Positions 49,801 through 54,410 of a stretch of DNA of 64,000 nt are shown in pieces. Source of the DNA: Haliclona indistincta. Taxonomy: Eukaryota > Porifera > Demospongiae > Haplosclerida > Chalinidae. Location of the stretch: NCBI GenBank assembly GCA_964017065.1, contig OZ024788.1, positions 12,170,845 to 12,234,844 of the forward strand. The letters are read 5' to 3'. Below the pieces are notes generated by a model that was not told where the DNA came from, did not search any database, and saw only the letters and a list, made by a program, of their open reading frames with translations. The translations under genes were made by a program, and so were the position numbers. Each line of letters starts with the position of its first letter. Position 1 is the first letter of the stretch.

Positions 49801-51369
49801 CCATTAATCCCGAGGGCGTAGCCCGAGGGATTTGTGGTATTGATGAGTGTATCACACAACAAAGTAGGCATAGTGTAACTGACTTGACTACTATGGCAAT
49901 GATGTCTGTAGATTTGTACAGAATAAATAAGGGCACCTCGTGCATACTGTATAGTTTCCTGGTGGGGTTGACTGACAACTCCCACCCCTTCTTCTTTGGA
50001 AGGTAGATCATTTCGATGATCTTTTTTGCCCGGTGGGAGTCACTTGACCACCAGTGGTATAATTATAACAAATATACCACTGGCTGTGCCTTAGAAAATA
50101 ACGCTTCCCATGGTACAATTTTTTAAATACTCATTTGTAATACAGTTGCTTTATATAATGTAGGAGGATAGTATTCGAACTTTAGCTACTTGTTCTGTCG
50201 AAAACTTTATCTTAACCTGGGATAAGAAGACTGATGGTACAGTATTCCAATTCATATCAGGTAAGCAATGTAAATAAATTTAACAAAAATATAAATGTTT
50301 AAGGTTACGAGATTCTTACGCCCACGCACGAGGGAATATTATGCACAGAACAAGGAAAGTTGATAGTTCGTGTCTTGTGTATTGCTATAGTTCTGTCAAA
50401 GCCAGGACTGAACTTAGTTATCTGCAAAATACATGGCCAGGCGTGCTAACAGAGAACAAGATAATGAGCACGAAGCAACAAAGCATCTTCTCGATCTAAA
50501 AATCAGAAATATCAAGACGGGCTCAATGCAGCTTGGCTAGACTACATTTACAGCTAGACAGCTTAGTTATCTAGTGACTGATGTAGAGGTTTTGTTGATA
50601 TCAGCTTCGGTTGCAAAGTTATGGTCACGAAAAGAGATTAAAAAACTGCGCGATGACGAGAACGAAGCTTCTCGCATCTATAGCTTTGCAATCAAAGTTG
50701 ATATTGACAAAAGCTCTACATCAGTCACTAGATAACTAAACTGTCTAGCTGTAAACCAAGTCTAGCTGAGCCGCAATGAGCCCGTCTCGACATTTTTGAT
50801 TTTTAAATTGCAAGGACGATTTGTTACTTCGTGAGCCTTGTCAAGTTTTCTGAGAGAACTAAGTAAAGTCTTTGCTTTGACAGGAAAAGTAAAACTTTTT
50901 TTCACTAAGGCATTACACATGATGCTATGAGCTGACAACCTTTCCTGCTTCAGAGCTTACTCGTGCGTGGGCGTAAGTATTAAGAATGACACATACAAAA
51001 CTACTACTCCAGCTTGAACATGTAAGTTCCTTAATACCGTACTGTACCGGGATACCATCAAGTGAGCGTGGTTTACCTTAACTTTCTGTAAGCTATAGCT
51101 GACTTTTAAATAATTGACAGTATCATGTTTAACTCTCCTGTCTGTAGCCTGCAATTGCAGATCTATCTATAAGAATTGGCACAGCTGTAGCTCACGCACA
51201 CGCGGAGATACAGGAGCTACGCTTTCAAATTTTTGCCACAAGTTTTAGAAACTTGTGTCTGTTCTCTGCAACTAGTTTTCTGGCATACAAAGCACTGAAA
51301 CGCTGTCAAAGGACTAAACAAGTTGTGCTGCACAATTCTATTCCGGCACCAAGAAATTTAGGAAACTAA
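7828..51369 (+). CDS. Host gene, at least eight exons, unrecognised protein with C-terminal membrane segment
   Basis: Eight GT-AG bounded segments join without breaking frame: 7828-7868, 7939-8015, 10541-10747, 19380-19701, 36734-36867, 36921-37060, 50164-50260 and 51161-51369. They total 1227 nt, that is 408 codons plus a TAA at 51367-51369. Intron phases alternate (2,1,1,2,1,0,1) and every junction matches, which is hard to get by chance. The product is mostly polar and helical in look, with an acidic, Lys-rich central part and a hydrophobic stretch (LCLFSATSFLAYKAL) followed by a basic tail, so a C-terminally anchored protein is possible. I do not recognise the family. The start codon is not seen, so exons are probably missing to the left. 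Introns of about 2.5, 8.6, 17 and 13 kb are filled with transposons; two are only 70 and 53 nt. Exons 3-8 are better supported than exons 1-2. Confidence 0.6.
7939..8015 (+). CDS. Exon 2 of the split host gene
   Basis: It lies between acceptor GTCTCAG and donor GTCAGC. The segment encodes EQCQIARNNGKITVVVHIK and onward, with a hydrophobic beta-like run, and ends in phase 1. The intron to its left is 70 nt if exon 1 is right. Confidence 0.45.
8016..8866. other. Intron sequence, no supported gene
   Basis: This lies in the intron between exons 2 and 3. There is a short ACACACAC run near 8695-8706. Open frames at 8044-8256 and 8282-8548 show no domain. Confidence 0.4.
8867..10278. mobile_element. 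Foldback MITE split by an F-family insertion
   Basis: The left flank 8867-8957 (CATGCACAGATCACATGTT etc.) is the inverted complement of 10187-10278. The F copy at 8961-10181 lies exactly between these arms of about 90 bp, so it inserted into the loop or centre of an older hairpin element. Confidence 0.7.
8961..10181 (+). mobile_element. F-family composite repeat, forward copy, nested
   Basis: The palindromic end starts at 8961; H occupies about 9775-10181. It ends TTTATTTTCTTT against the right arm of the host hairpin. Confidence 0.75.
10541..10747 (+). CDS. Exon 3 of the split host gene
   Basis: A pyrimidine-rich acceptor (CTTCTCCTAG) precedes it and GTAAGA follows. The frame is open and contains SEALEYLSDDTKDEMK. 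The last base G combines with TG of the next exon to give Val. An alternative upstream acceptor at 10511-10512 would lengthen the exon but breaks the phase with exon 2. Confidence 0.55.
11015..12234 (-). mobile_element. F-family composite repeat, reverse copy
   Basis: H lies at about 11015-11405, followed by the body. The terminal palindrome has lost its inner half (ATTCATCTACCGTGCCTCCC). Confidence 0.7.
12360..12785. mobile_element. Foldback element with internal tandem repeats in the loop
   Basis: The arms 12360-12478 and 12675-12785 are inverted, and each arm carries its own partial duplication of ACAAGATGG(A/G)AT(A/G)ATGCTTGCA. The loop holds about three copies of a unit with AGTTATTTACAACCGTCAAT. 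CACTGATGTAGGGA in the right arm is shared with H, so the families may be related at the ends. Confidence 0.65.
12786..14040. other. Intron sequence, no supported gene; small hairpin near 13675-13725
   Basis: I see no codon-like open frame. GGTGCATATGGGAATTTGGAT and its near inverse (ATCCAAATGCACATATGCACC) make a short imperfect hairpin, and GCGAATTTGGATACC recurs near 13925, probably a MITE relic. Confidence 0.4.
14041..14368. repeat. GGAA tetranucleotide microsatellite
   Basis: About 320 bases of nearly pure GGAA with two GGTA variants, ending in a mixed GGAAAGAA tract. The long Pro/Ser/Phe/Leu open frames on the minus strand are translations of the repeat. Confidence 0.95.
14369..14762. 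other. No supported gene
   Basis: Sequence between the microsatellite and a lone hairpin. A short palindrome GCCGATCGGC occurs near 14731. Nothing else is recognised. Confidence 0.35.
14763..15165. mobile_element. Stand-alone H foldback MITE
   Basis: Both H arms are present without the F body: left from TTAAAAGATTTCT, right ending AATTTTCTTG. This copy shows that H can exist as its own unit. Confidence 0.75.
15263..16345 (-). pseudogene. Crypton-like tyrosine recombinase (DUF3504 / KIAA1958-like) remnant
   Basis: The N-terminal part (15891-16340) encodes LHHIVAGVMRHLRWNGKPDI, FSDFRASLDAEMKRLQ and LLGDKTPQSLL, which I recognise from the Crypton-derived recombinase family found in many animal proteins. 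The C-terminal part (15263-15700) has CKRAGITGY, LRATATSRLYHAGVDEQL and EKTEHHSLEGGRSYMRTT. The middle (15700-15890) needs at least two frame changes and has stops. The catalytic HxxR box reads DSLR instead of HSLR, so His is lost. Catalytic Tyr context (RSYMRT) remains. It is an inactive relic; the P copy at 16478 lies just upstream. Confidence 0.75.
16478..17068 (+). mobile_element. P-family TTAA element, copy 3
   Basis: It is flanked by TTAA at 16474-16477 and 17069-17072. It sits between the Crypton-like and LINE remnants. Confidence 0.75.
17085..17835 (+). pseudogene. LINE-type retrotransposon 3' end with restriction-like endonuclease
   Basis: The frame 17298-17612 reads GLWLDDDFLRIAVVLHL, then CQRCGQSVDFLGRHSLSC (a Cys-x2-Cys ... 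His ... Cys cluster), GRHSRHAAFNNV and LFRVDGKCPDGVTIIP. I know this order from the C-terminal region of non-LTR reverse transcriptases with a restriction-like endonuclease (PDG ... D). The catalytic continuation, DATCIDTYAASYKSLAA, follows in another frame near 17638, then EKYTNLSHSHL. The reverse transcriptase domain itself is absent. Stops and frame changes show it is a 5'-truncated dead copy. Confidence 0.65.
17836..18490. other. Intron sequence, no supported gene
   Basis: I see no domain. A G-rich run GGGGGCGGGTGGGTGGGC occurs at about 18198-18215. Partial copies of the CCATGGTG and GGTATAT motifs near 18420-18490 belong to the palindrome that follows. Confidence 0.35.
18502..18620. mobile_element. 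119-bp TTAA-flanked palindromic MITE
   Basis: It is flanked by TTAA at 18498-18501 and 18621-18624. The arms (CCCATTGAAGAGTG... / ...CACTCCTCAAGGGG) pair through CATATACCTCCATGG to an almost loopless centre at about 18560. It has no coding capacity. Confidence 0.75.
19015..19212. repeat. Near-perfect palindrome with 80-bp arms and 11-base loop
   Basis: The arms 19029-19109 and 19120-19199 pair through CCACCCGAGGTCGAGGTCAG and GCAAACTTCCTCTG. Because of the symmetry both strands show the same 61-codon open frame. It lies about 170 bases upstream of exon 4. Confidence 0.85.
19380..19701 (+). CDS. Exon 4 of the split host gene
   Basis: This is the longest exon (322 nt), between CTATTACAG and donor GTACAG. 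It encodes 106 full codons including VTWFDAFYQHGQCSS and GEGISPWMPGMSDDI. It ends with AG, completed to an Arg codon by the first G of exon 5. No repeat family found elsewhere in the window overlaps it, as expected of unique sequence. Confidence 0.6.
20026..20220 (+). repeat. Tandem array of about 20-bp GAAATC units, left
   Basis: About nine degenerate units alternating GAAATCAGAAATCAC and GAAATCTGAAATCGCGG. They may be transposase-binding subterminal repeats. Confidence 0.8.
20811..21040 (+). repeat. Tandem array of about 20-bp GAAATC units, right
   Basis: Same unit and same orientation as the left array. A 69-codon open frame (20684-20893) runs into it but looks accidental. Confidence 0.8.
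21084..21656. other. No supported gene; ACAC run
   Basis: There is a CA microsatellite at about 21451-21467. Two similar phrases, TATACCTCGTTAGCTCC (21421) and TATGCCTCGTGGCTCCGCCC (21481), flank it. Nothing else is recognised. Confidence 0.35.
21661..22251 (-). mobile_element. P-family TTAA element, copy 4 (inverted)
   Basis: It is flanked by TTAA at 21657-21660 and 22252-22255. The right TTAA is shared with copy 5, so the two are in head-to-head contact. Confidence 0.75.
22256..23134 (+). mobile_element. Divergent P-family copy 5, interrupted
   Basis: The left end is worn (GCCCTATTGTTGCC). After the insertion at 22274-22561 it continues GGCAACATACATACTTCAGG and ends with AAAGGG next to TTAA at 23135-23138. 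It is more diverged than the other copies. Confidence 0.65.
22274..22561. mobile_element. hAT-like MITE inside P copy 5
   Basis: The terminal inverted repeats CAGGGGCGTAACTA and CAGTAGCGTAACTA (complement at the right end) are typical of hAT MITEs. The direct repeat CATTT (22269-22273 and 22562-22566) flanks it; hAT elements usually make 8 bp, so the short repeat is odd. The interior carries GCGCGCGTAAGCGCGCGCG. Confidence 0.7.
23139..23787. other. Intron sequence, no supported gene
   Basis: A 74-codon frame at 23143-23367 has no recognisable domain. No repeat of the families described is seen. Confidence 0.35.
23788..25006 (+). mobile_element. F-family composite repeat, forward copy, GC-box subfamily
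   Basis: It belongs to a subfamily with CGCGATTTCTC and TCGCCGCGCCGTATGGATC in the body. H spans about 24605-25006. The copies at 11015-12234 and 60270-61506 share these variants. Confidence 0.75.
25020..25343. other. Decayed F-like fragment
   Basis: It carries GGGATGAACGG, AAAGACACTTAGATCTGCT and TGATGTAGGGATTCATGG in F order but with much loss, so it is an old F/H relic. Confidence 0.5.
25344..26727 (-). mobile_element. F-family composite repeat, reverse copy, interrupted
   Basis: H spans 25344-25755. The palindromic end (26693-26727) is cut where the gypsy integrase remnant begins. A 156-bp insertion with a 7-bp duplication lies inside. Confidence 0.7.
26337..26492. mobile_element. 156-bp insertion with 7-bp direct repeats
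   Basis: GAAGATG occurs at 26330-26336 and again at 26493-26499, and the F sequence resumes cleanly (GAAGATGACGAAACTCG). The insert (TGGTGTATTTATTCATTG ...) has no clear terminal repeats, so it could be a short retroposed or filler fragment. Confidence 0.55.
26728..27601 (-). pseudogene. Ty3/gypsy integrase remnant with mutated first catalytic Asp
   Basis: The 26897-27601 frame contains the integrase core: MNFAGPFMGKQVFVLVDS, ALVSDNGAAFTSKEF and HHPSTNGLAERAIQTFK. These supply the second Asp and the Glu of the DD35E triad. The first triad position, normally DFAGPF, reads NFAGPF: codon AAC at 27290-27292. The C-terminal part continues in another frame (RIPKSVLNLLRPDIG at about 26850-26892; SYRLTPT near 26930). 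Frame changes, stops, and truncation by the F copy at 26727 make it non-functional. The upstream pol and gag are absent. Confidence 0.75.
27607..27962. repeat. Terminal-type repeat T, first copy
   Basis: It shares GGTAGGTAG, TGGATGACCTATACCTGTCT, GCATGTGGTGAGATGAC and the end ATTAACTCATATTAATGC with 32725-33090 and partly with 29580-29710. It probably marks the right end of a DIRS-like element. Confidence 0.55.
28440..28530. repeat. Tandem repeat with unit AACACCTCCTTAACAGAAGG
   Basis: Three to four 29-bp copies lie in a row, followed by two or three copies of a unit with GTGAACCATGACGGGGGATT (28538-28625). Confidence 0.8.
29580..30255. repeat. Internal T fragment and a segment repeated at 43436-43990
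   Basis: 29580-29715 repeats T sequence (GTAGGCCACCCGTGCGGTG, GGTGCCCAAAC). 29715-30255 is present again, inverted and diverged, at 43436-43990 (CAGCATAATGACAGGTCAAC, TTAGGTCTCCTGCA). Confidence 0.6.
30256..32724. other. Interior of the DIRS-related element, no supported gene
   Basis: Open frames stay below about 100 codons in all six frames and none shows a domain. A small cluster of AAGGCACTTTC(C/T)TT repeats occurs at 30520-30640. The rest is unique within the window. Confidence 0.4.
32725..33090. repeat. Terminal-type repeat T, right copy
   Basis: It carries GGTAGGTAGGTAC, TGGATGGCCTATACCTGTCT and the DIRS-like end GGGGGAGTGTCCACTTG. It is in the same orientation as the copy at 27607. 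Confidence 0.55.
33200..34440 (+). pseudogene. Second Ty3/gypsy pol remnant (RNase H tail to integrase C-terminus)
   Basis: In order I read IALDALFRNTV (end of RNase H), NQLTIDDGLILNGCCLLIPV and LHQLHEAYHGTVRTK (integrase zinc domain), VVYWPGMDKDI, then YRIPDIIWSE, SLAQKLYGQPFQDTVPVH and IQNPLTKRWNK (C-terminal domain). Several stops lie in the conserved frame, for example TGA at 33617 where an Arg is expected and TAG near 33683. It is a different lineage from the minus-strand remnant at 26728, and in the opposite orientation. No LTRs are recognised. Confidence 0.65.
34461..35121. mobile_element. hAT-like MITE, older copy
   Basis: The ends TAAGCATGAGCTTATTATTC and ATAATAGATGCATGCCTA pair with those of the copy at 51882-52591. 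The interior is the same (GATCGCTGATCTCTGTAGC). The flanks do not show a clean 8-bp duplication, so it has decayed. Confidence 0.65.
35260..36459 (+). mobile_element. F-family composite repeat, forward copy
   Basis: The terminal palindrome is complete (35262-35296) and H spans about 36065-36459. It lies about 275 bases upstream of exon 5. Confidence 0.75.
36734..36867 (+). CDS. Exon 5 of the split host gene
   Basis: The acceptor is CATTCTAG and the donor GTTAGT. It encodes SLFAEVDHSTWCQIILDELT and a helical Lys/Glu-rich run, ending in phase 1. The following intron is only 53 nt. Confidence 0.6.
36921..37060 (+). CDS. Exon 6 of the split host gene
   Basis: It starts after CTTGATATAG and ends before a consensus GTAAGT. 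Its first two bases complete an Arg codon begun by exon 5. The segment is strongly basic (for example QSKSQRAYKEEYSKRVREV) and probably helical. It ends in phase 0. Confidence 0.6.
37462..38052 (+). mobile_element. P-family TTAA element, copy 6
   Basis: TTAA flanks it at 37458-37461 and 38053-38056. It follows exon 6 by about 400 bases. Confidence 0.75.
38355..38692. mobile_element. Foldback MITE rich in CCGGACA and GACCGGTC motifs
   Basis: The left side has GGACATTTGTCCGGTC and TGACCGGTCAAA; the right side has TGACCGGTCACTT and GATGTCCGGACAAA in inverse order. TAATTATAA and TTATAATTA bound it. Confidence 0.55.
38720..39319 (-). mobile_element. Divergent P-family copy 7
   Basis: It is flanked by TTAA at 38716-38719 and 39320-39323. 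It has the P ends (CCCTTTAG / TAAAGGG) and layout but much lower similarity than copies 1-4 and 6, including its own C-rich tract near 39110-39150. Confidence 0.6.
39324..40029. other. Intron sequence, no supported gene
   Basis: GCCATAGCTAGTCGA occurs twice in tandem at about 39715-39745. Nothing else is recognised. Confidence 0.35.
40030..40102 (+). mobile_element. Terminal 73-bp fragment of an F copy
   Basis: It has the palindromic end and GATGAACGAGAAAACAAG, then breaks off directly at the H arm of the next copy. Confidence 0.7.
40104..42049 (-). mobile_element. F-family composite repeat, reverse copy with a 707-bp insertion
   Basis: H is at 40104-40515. The palindromic end (42013-42049) abuts the next, forward F copy. 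The insertion at 40921-41627 splits the body. Confidence 0.75.
40921..41627. mobile_element. TIR element with 11-bp target duplication
   Basis: The termini AGCCTCGCCTCCAGGC are perfect inverted repeats of 16 bp. AACACTTAGCT is duplicated at 40910-40920 and 41628-41638. A second inverted pair (GCCTGGTACAGACTGTCT) lies just inside. The centre has a 24-bp perfect hairpin at 41295-41318 / 41349-41372. The 104-codon minus-strand frame (41318-41632) has no domain I know. Confidence 0.75.
42050..43193 (+). mobile_element. F-family composite repeat, forward copy lacking the palindromic end
   Basis: It begins at ATTAGCGTTCAAACG, about 70 bases in from the usual end, directly at the terminus of the reverse copy. 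The two make a head-to-head inverted repeat. Confidence 0.75.
43194..43435. other. Spacer, nothing recognised
   Basis: No repeat or coding signal is seen. Confidence 0.3.
43436..43990 (-). repeat. Inverted, diverged copy of 29715-30255
   Basis: The landmarks in complement are CAGCATAATGACAGGTCAAC, TTAGGTCTCCTGCA and AACAAGTGTACCCTGAAC-like phrases in the same order. It is a fragment of the DIRS-related element. Confidence 0.6.
44160..44420. repeat. Partial direct duplication
   Basis: A phrase ATTACTGAAGCACCAGTTGA ... CACGGCCAAGACTAC occurs at about 44279-44321 and 44373-44415, that is 94 bases apart. Confidence 0.7.
44418..44534. mobile_element. Small MITE with AGCCCCGTTTACACG end
   Basis: The left end AGCCCCGTTTACACGTA and right end TACGTGTAAACGG are inverted. 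The same terminus flanks the insertion at 57309-57877. Confidence 0.55.
44697..45360. repeat. Two direct repeats of about 260 bp
   Basis: 44697-44962 recurs at 45098-45350 (CAGTGTTCACGGTCACGCCC, CAACACGCCGAGGGTTTTG). Part of it (CTGTCCATCGAGCTGCAGAG) is the complement of a segment inside the hAT MITEs at 34461 and 51882. Confidence 0.7.
45361..46005. other. Spacer left of the hAT transposon
   Basis: No coding or repeat signal is seen. GACACGTT at its right end is the target site of the hAT element. Confidence 0.35.
48400..48632 (-). repeat. 30-bp coding tandem array
   Basis: Seven near-identical units encode the decapeptide SQSQTTSSST, between the N-terminus and the zinc finger of the transposase. 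Confidence 0.9.
48678..48724 (-). other. 47-nt intron in the transposase gene
   Basis: Donor GTAAGT and acceptor AAAATAG. Removal links codon phase 1 to phase 1 and replaces an alternative short start (MNYCKM) with the family-typical N-terminus. Confidence 0.65.
49385..49475 (-). other. tRNA-like sequence, possible SINE head
   Basis: On the minus strand GTTCAAGTCCTGG resembles the pol III B box, preceded by TGGCATATCGTGTTGAGC in roughly A-box position. The T-stem does not pair well, so it is not a functional tRNA. Confidence 0.3.
49485..49750 (+). repeat. Perfect tandem duplication, 2 x 134 bp
   Basis: AATGCATTGCTTACTTAAC starts at 49485 and again at 49619. The two units are identical as far as I can read, so the event is recent (or an assembly artefact). 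Confidence 0.85.
49751..50163. other. Intron sequence left of exon 7
   Basis: Imperfect inverted phrases TACACTATGCCTACT(C) and GTAGGCATAGTGTAAC (49755 and 49863) frame a 120-bp hairpin-like stretch. No gene. Confidence 0.4.
50164..50260 (+). CDS. Exon 7 of the split host gene
   Basis: It is bounded by ATAATGTAG and donor GTAAGC. It starts in phase 0, matching exon 6, and encodes ENFILTWDKKTDGTVFQF. It ends in phase 1 with G, which joins AT of exon 8 to give Asp. The 13.1 kb intron on its left holds the complete hAT transposon. Confidence 0.55.
50315..50977. mobile_element. Foldback MITE in the intron between exons 7 and 8
   Basis: 18-bp perfect ends CTTACGCCCACGCACGAG lie at 50315-50332 and in complement at 50960-50977. 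Inner arms (about 50491-50612 and 50690-50812) pair through CTAGACAGCTTAGTTATCTA and CATCAGTCACTAGATAAC. Confidence 0.75.
51161..51369 (+). CDS. Terminal exon 8 with stop codon and membrane segment
   Basis: With acceptor CAATTGCAG at 51152-51160 the exon is in frame with exon 7 and runs to TAA at 51367-51369. It encodes an amphipathic helix (AHAEIQELRFQIFATSF), then a hydrophobic segment (LCLFSATSFLAYKAL) and a basic tail. An acceptor 12 bases upstream (CTGTCTGTAG) gives the same local frame but does not fit the phase of exon 7. Confidence 0.55.
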
Positions 51370-51689
51370 AAGACCTTGCAGCAATAATCAGACCAGCACA
51401 TGTTATAAGTGAATCAGCTCTGGAGAAATACAATCTTGAACCAAGATTCGTTCAGTCACTCAAGAACGTGCCTAAGATAGCTTTCCAACACCAGACAGCA
51501 CTTAGGTTACAGTAACTAGACCATAATCTTGCTAGAAAAAGTTATCATAATTCAGTCATTTGATGTGAATGAATATTTCTCACAAAATGTTTGTCTAGTT
51601 ACTGTAAACTAAGCACTTTCTCGTGTCGGAAAGCTATCTTTGGCGCCTTCTTGAGCAACTGAATGAATTTTGGTTCAAAATCGATCGTG
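51370..51689. other. Probable 3' flank of the host gene
   Basis: It follows the TAA at 51369. It contains an imperfect inverted pair (GAATGAACG-like / CTTTCCAACACCAGACAGCAC versus GTGTCGGAAAGCTATCTT), another small hairpin. No clear AATAAA polyadenylation signal is seen. Confidence 0.35.
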
Positions 51690-52915
51690 AACAGCTGTGA
51701 AATTCACCTGGCAAATGCCTTTGAACTTAGCTTTTAGCAAAGTGACGATATAAATGCAACATGCTCACGGTCACGATCAGTTGTCAGCTAAGTGATAGGC
51801 ACCATCTTGTGATTGCGCAAAATGCGCATGACCAATCACACGATACTAGAAATAGAGTATCGCCGTATGGAGAGCACATATTAGGCATGAGCTTATTATT
51901 CTTTTAAATTTTCCTATTATTCTTTTAAGAATTTCTCAAAATTTTAACCTATTATTCTCACAAAATTAACCGATTATTCTCATAAAAGTTTCACCAAATA
52001 ATAGTTTTCATCGCTTAATAATCATTGCTCATTAATTTTATGCAATTAAAGATAATAGCGGACTATAAGAAAATTAAAGCTACATACATGTATTTCACAA
52101 GTATGGTAAGTACCATTATGTTGATGCATTAATGGCATAGAGGCTTGCACTGAAATTCCTGAAGTAGGTAGCCATTAATCTAGGAGATGTCTACGCAAAC
52201 TCAGAGCTATCCAACAGTTTAGATAAAATCTACAAGAACTTAGGTAGTCAACTATGGGCGCTTTTGCTGTCAGAGAAGTCTAAGATGGCCGTCAAGGTGA
52301 GCCAGCCATAACGCAAGAACGAAAGCAAAATCCACGAGTCACATTGCAAGCCATTGTCGTGCTTAGCCTGTTGATACCCTTAACCGATGCGAAGAAGTGA
52401 TCGCTGATCTCTGTAGCTCGATGGACAGAATGAACATAGTTTACTGCTATACGCTTCCATTCATCGTCCTGATGATGCACACGTGCGTGACCATGGGTGA
52501 TCAAATTTGACCGATTATTCTCGAATATTCTCAAATTCTTTCAGTTACCTATTATTCTAAAAATTATTCCAGCATAATAAGCGCATGCCTAGCACATATT
52601 GGGTCTGGAATCTTCGAAGAACAACTTAGCGAGTAAGCTCGTGTGGGATCACCATTCTGCTGCTTACCAGATAATATAATGGCTGTACAGAATTGTCTAA
52701 ACAAGAGTGGGTGGGGCGCGTATGCAGTTCATATGCATGCATGCAGCATGCATGAGTGCTTGCGTGGGTGGGCTAGTTTCAGTATGAGCAAAACATAAAG
52801 AAACATCAACAGCAGCAAAAGACCAAACTAACAGTAGAAACATAGAGACTCAGTTCTTGAACAGCACCAAAAATTTGAAACTCACTGAAAAATAAAAAAG
52901 GACATAAACAATTAA
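51690..52915 (+). mobile_element. F-family body, left part of an interrupted copy
   Basis: The F body runs 51690-51881, is split by a hAT MITE, resumes at 52600 and breaks at about 52915 where the DIRS element begins. The H arm continues at 58724. Confidence 0.7.
51882..52591. mobile_element. hAT-like MITE with exact 8-bp duplication
   Basis: The target duplication GCACATAT is exact (51874-51881 and 52592-52599). The ends TAGGCATGAGCTTATTAT and (complement) TAGGCATGCGCTTATTAT are inverted with one mismatch. No transposase. Confidence 0.8.
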
Positions 52916-53400
52916 TAATCATCATGGAGAAATGCTAACCTGATGACCACCCTCCGTAACCACTGCAGTGGAGGGAGGAAGGGTTGGTAATACTGCGAGG
53001 GACACTCCCCCGAGTGCAATCTACCATGACAGACCCACCTGGGTGGGCCTGTCTCTCACCTACTACAGGTGAGGCCCATGACCACGCCCACCACACTAGT
53101 GGGGGCCCTATCAATGATTGATTCCATGCCTGCGAGCTCAGTAACACTGTACCTGAGCAGCTGGAGGCACCTACCCACCATGCGGCAAGCCCAAATCATC
53201 GAATCAGCCAAAAGGGGAGTGTATGTCGTCTCACGGCACCAATGCCCTAAACACTCCCCAAACTGTCATACTATTCGTCAAATTCTCGATACGAATCTCA
53301 TCAACACCTCACATTGAACATAATTATAATAATCAACAACAGGAAAGTACAGATGCAAAATTACAATCATTGAAAGAAACAATAACAGAGTAGTCCAAAG

Positions 53401-54410
53401 TTATCGAGGGTCGTGACCATGCGAGATAAGTCTTTGGGACGATGCTGCAAGTACCCGCACCAGAGACCGAATGTACCTTTGGTAGGCAGTAGAACGCCAT
53501 CGACCCAAGACTTGTATGTACGAGTCCTCAAAGCCCATAGCCGCTGCGGTTGTCGCCGCTCCTATACGGAAGCTATGCCCAGTGTAAGACGATGTGTCGA
53601 TATCACGTGACTGCAGTACCTGTCCAACACAATGCATGAGTCATTGACGTGAGAGGGGCGATCCATCACTAAAGAAGAATCGCCTGGTTGTTGGCCGGGC
53701 CTGCATGGTTGTTGGCCACACAAAGCTAGATATGCTAAGAGGGCGACGACCAGGCAGATGGCTTGACCAGTCCGTCCCAAGTGGATCGTCACGCCATGAC
53801 CGAAGGGGTCGGTCTTCGAGCGGTGCAGATGCACAGAAACCACCAATGGGTGGTCGTGAGATTCAACCGAGATATCGCGCGGACTAAGCATGTCAGGGCT
53901 GTATGCCCGCCATGACGGGCATGTGAATTCTCCAGCCCTCAGGAAGCCAAAGAAACCCGCACAACATGCAGCCCACAACATGACTGAGTCATAACGAGAG
54001 TCCCCTGGCGCTTGGGACCAGGCCTCCAACAACATTTGGAGTATGGTCGGTGTGATTGGCTGCCGTGGGGTACGAGGGACTCCTGGTCGAAGGCGCTGGA
54101 CTCCCCTTAAGACATATGTCAGCAATGGGATTGATCCAAGGCACGGGTCGGGCAGACCATTGACTATCTGAAAGAAACGAATACCAGAAAAATAGGACTT
54201 AATTGTACCAAAAAATATATTGCAATCAGCGAGGTGAGCCACAAATTGAGTAACAGTTGAGGCAGAGAGGGAAAGAGGAGGAAGATTATGTTGTGTGCAG
54301 TACCATAAATAGCGTGTGGTGGCTGTACGATACATAGAGGCTGTAGCTGGAGCTAGGGAATGAGCAACATACTGTTGAACAGCGGGATCTATTGAGCTGA
54401 CCCCCAGTCC
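53401..54410 (-). pseudogene. DIRS tyrosine recombinase, frameshifted
   Basis: The main frame (53562-54335, open further up to overlap the RNase H end) has FFGFLRAGEFTCPS with the first catalytic Arg and HRSKTDPFGHGV. After a one-base frame change near 53635 the second frame (53401-53637) supplies TGHSFRIGAATTAA (His-x-x-Arg) and GRWRSTAYQRYIR with the likely nucleophile Tyr. All catalytic residues are therefore present but split over two frames. The recombinase frame begins inside the end of RNase H in a different frame, which is usual for DIRS. Confidence 0.8.
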
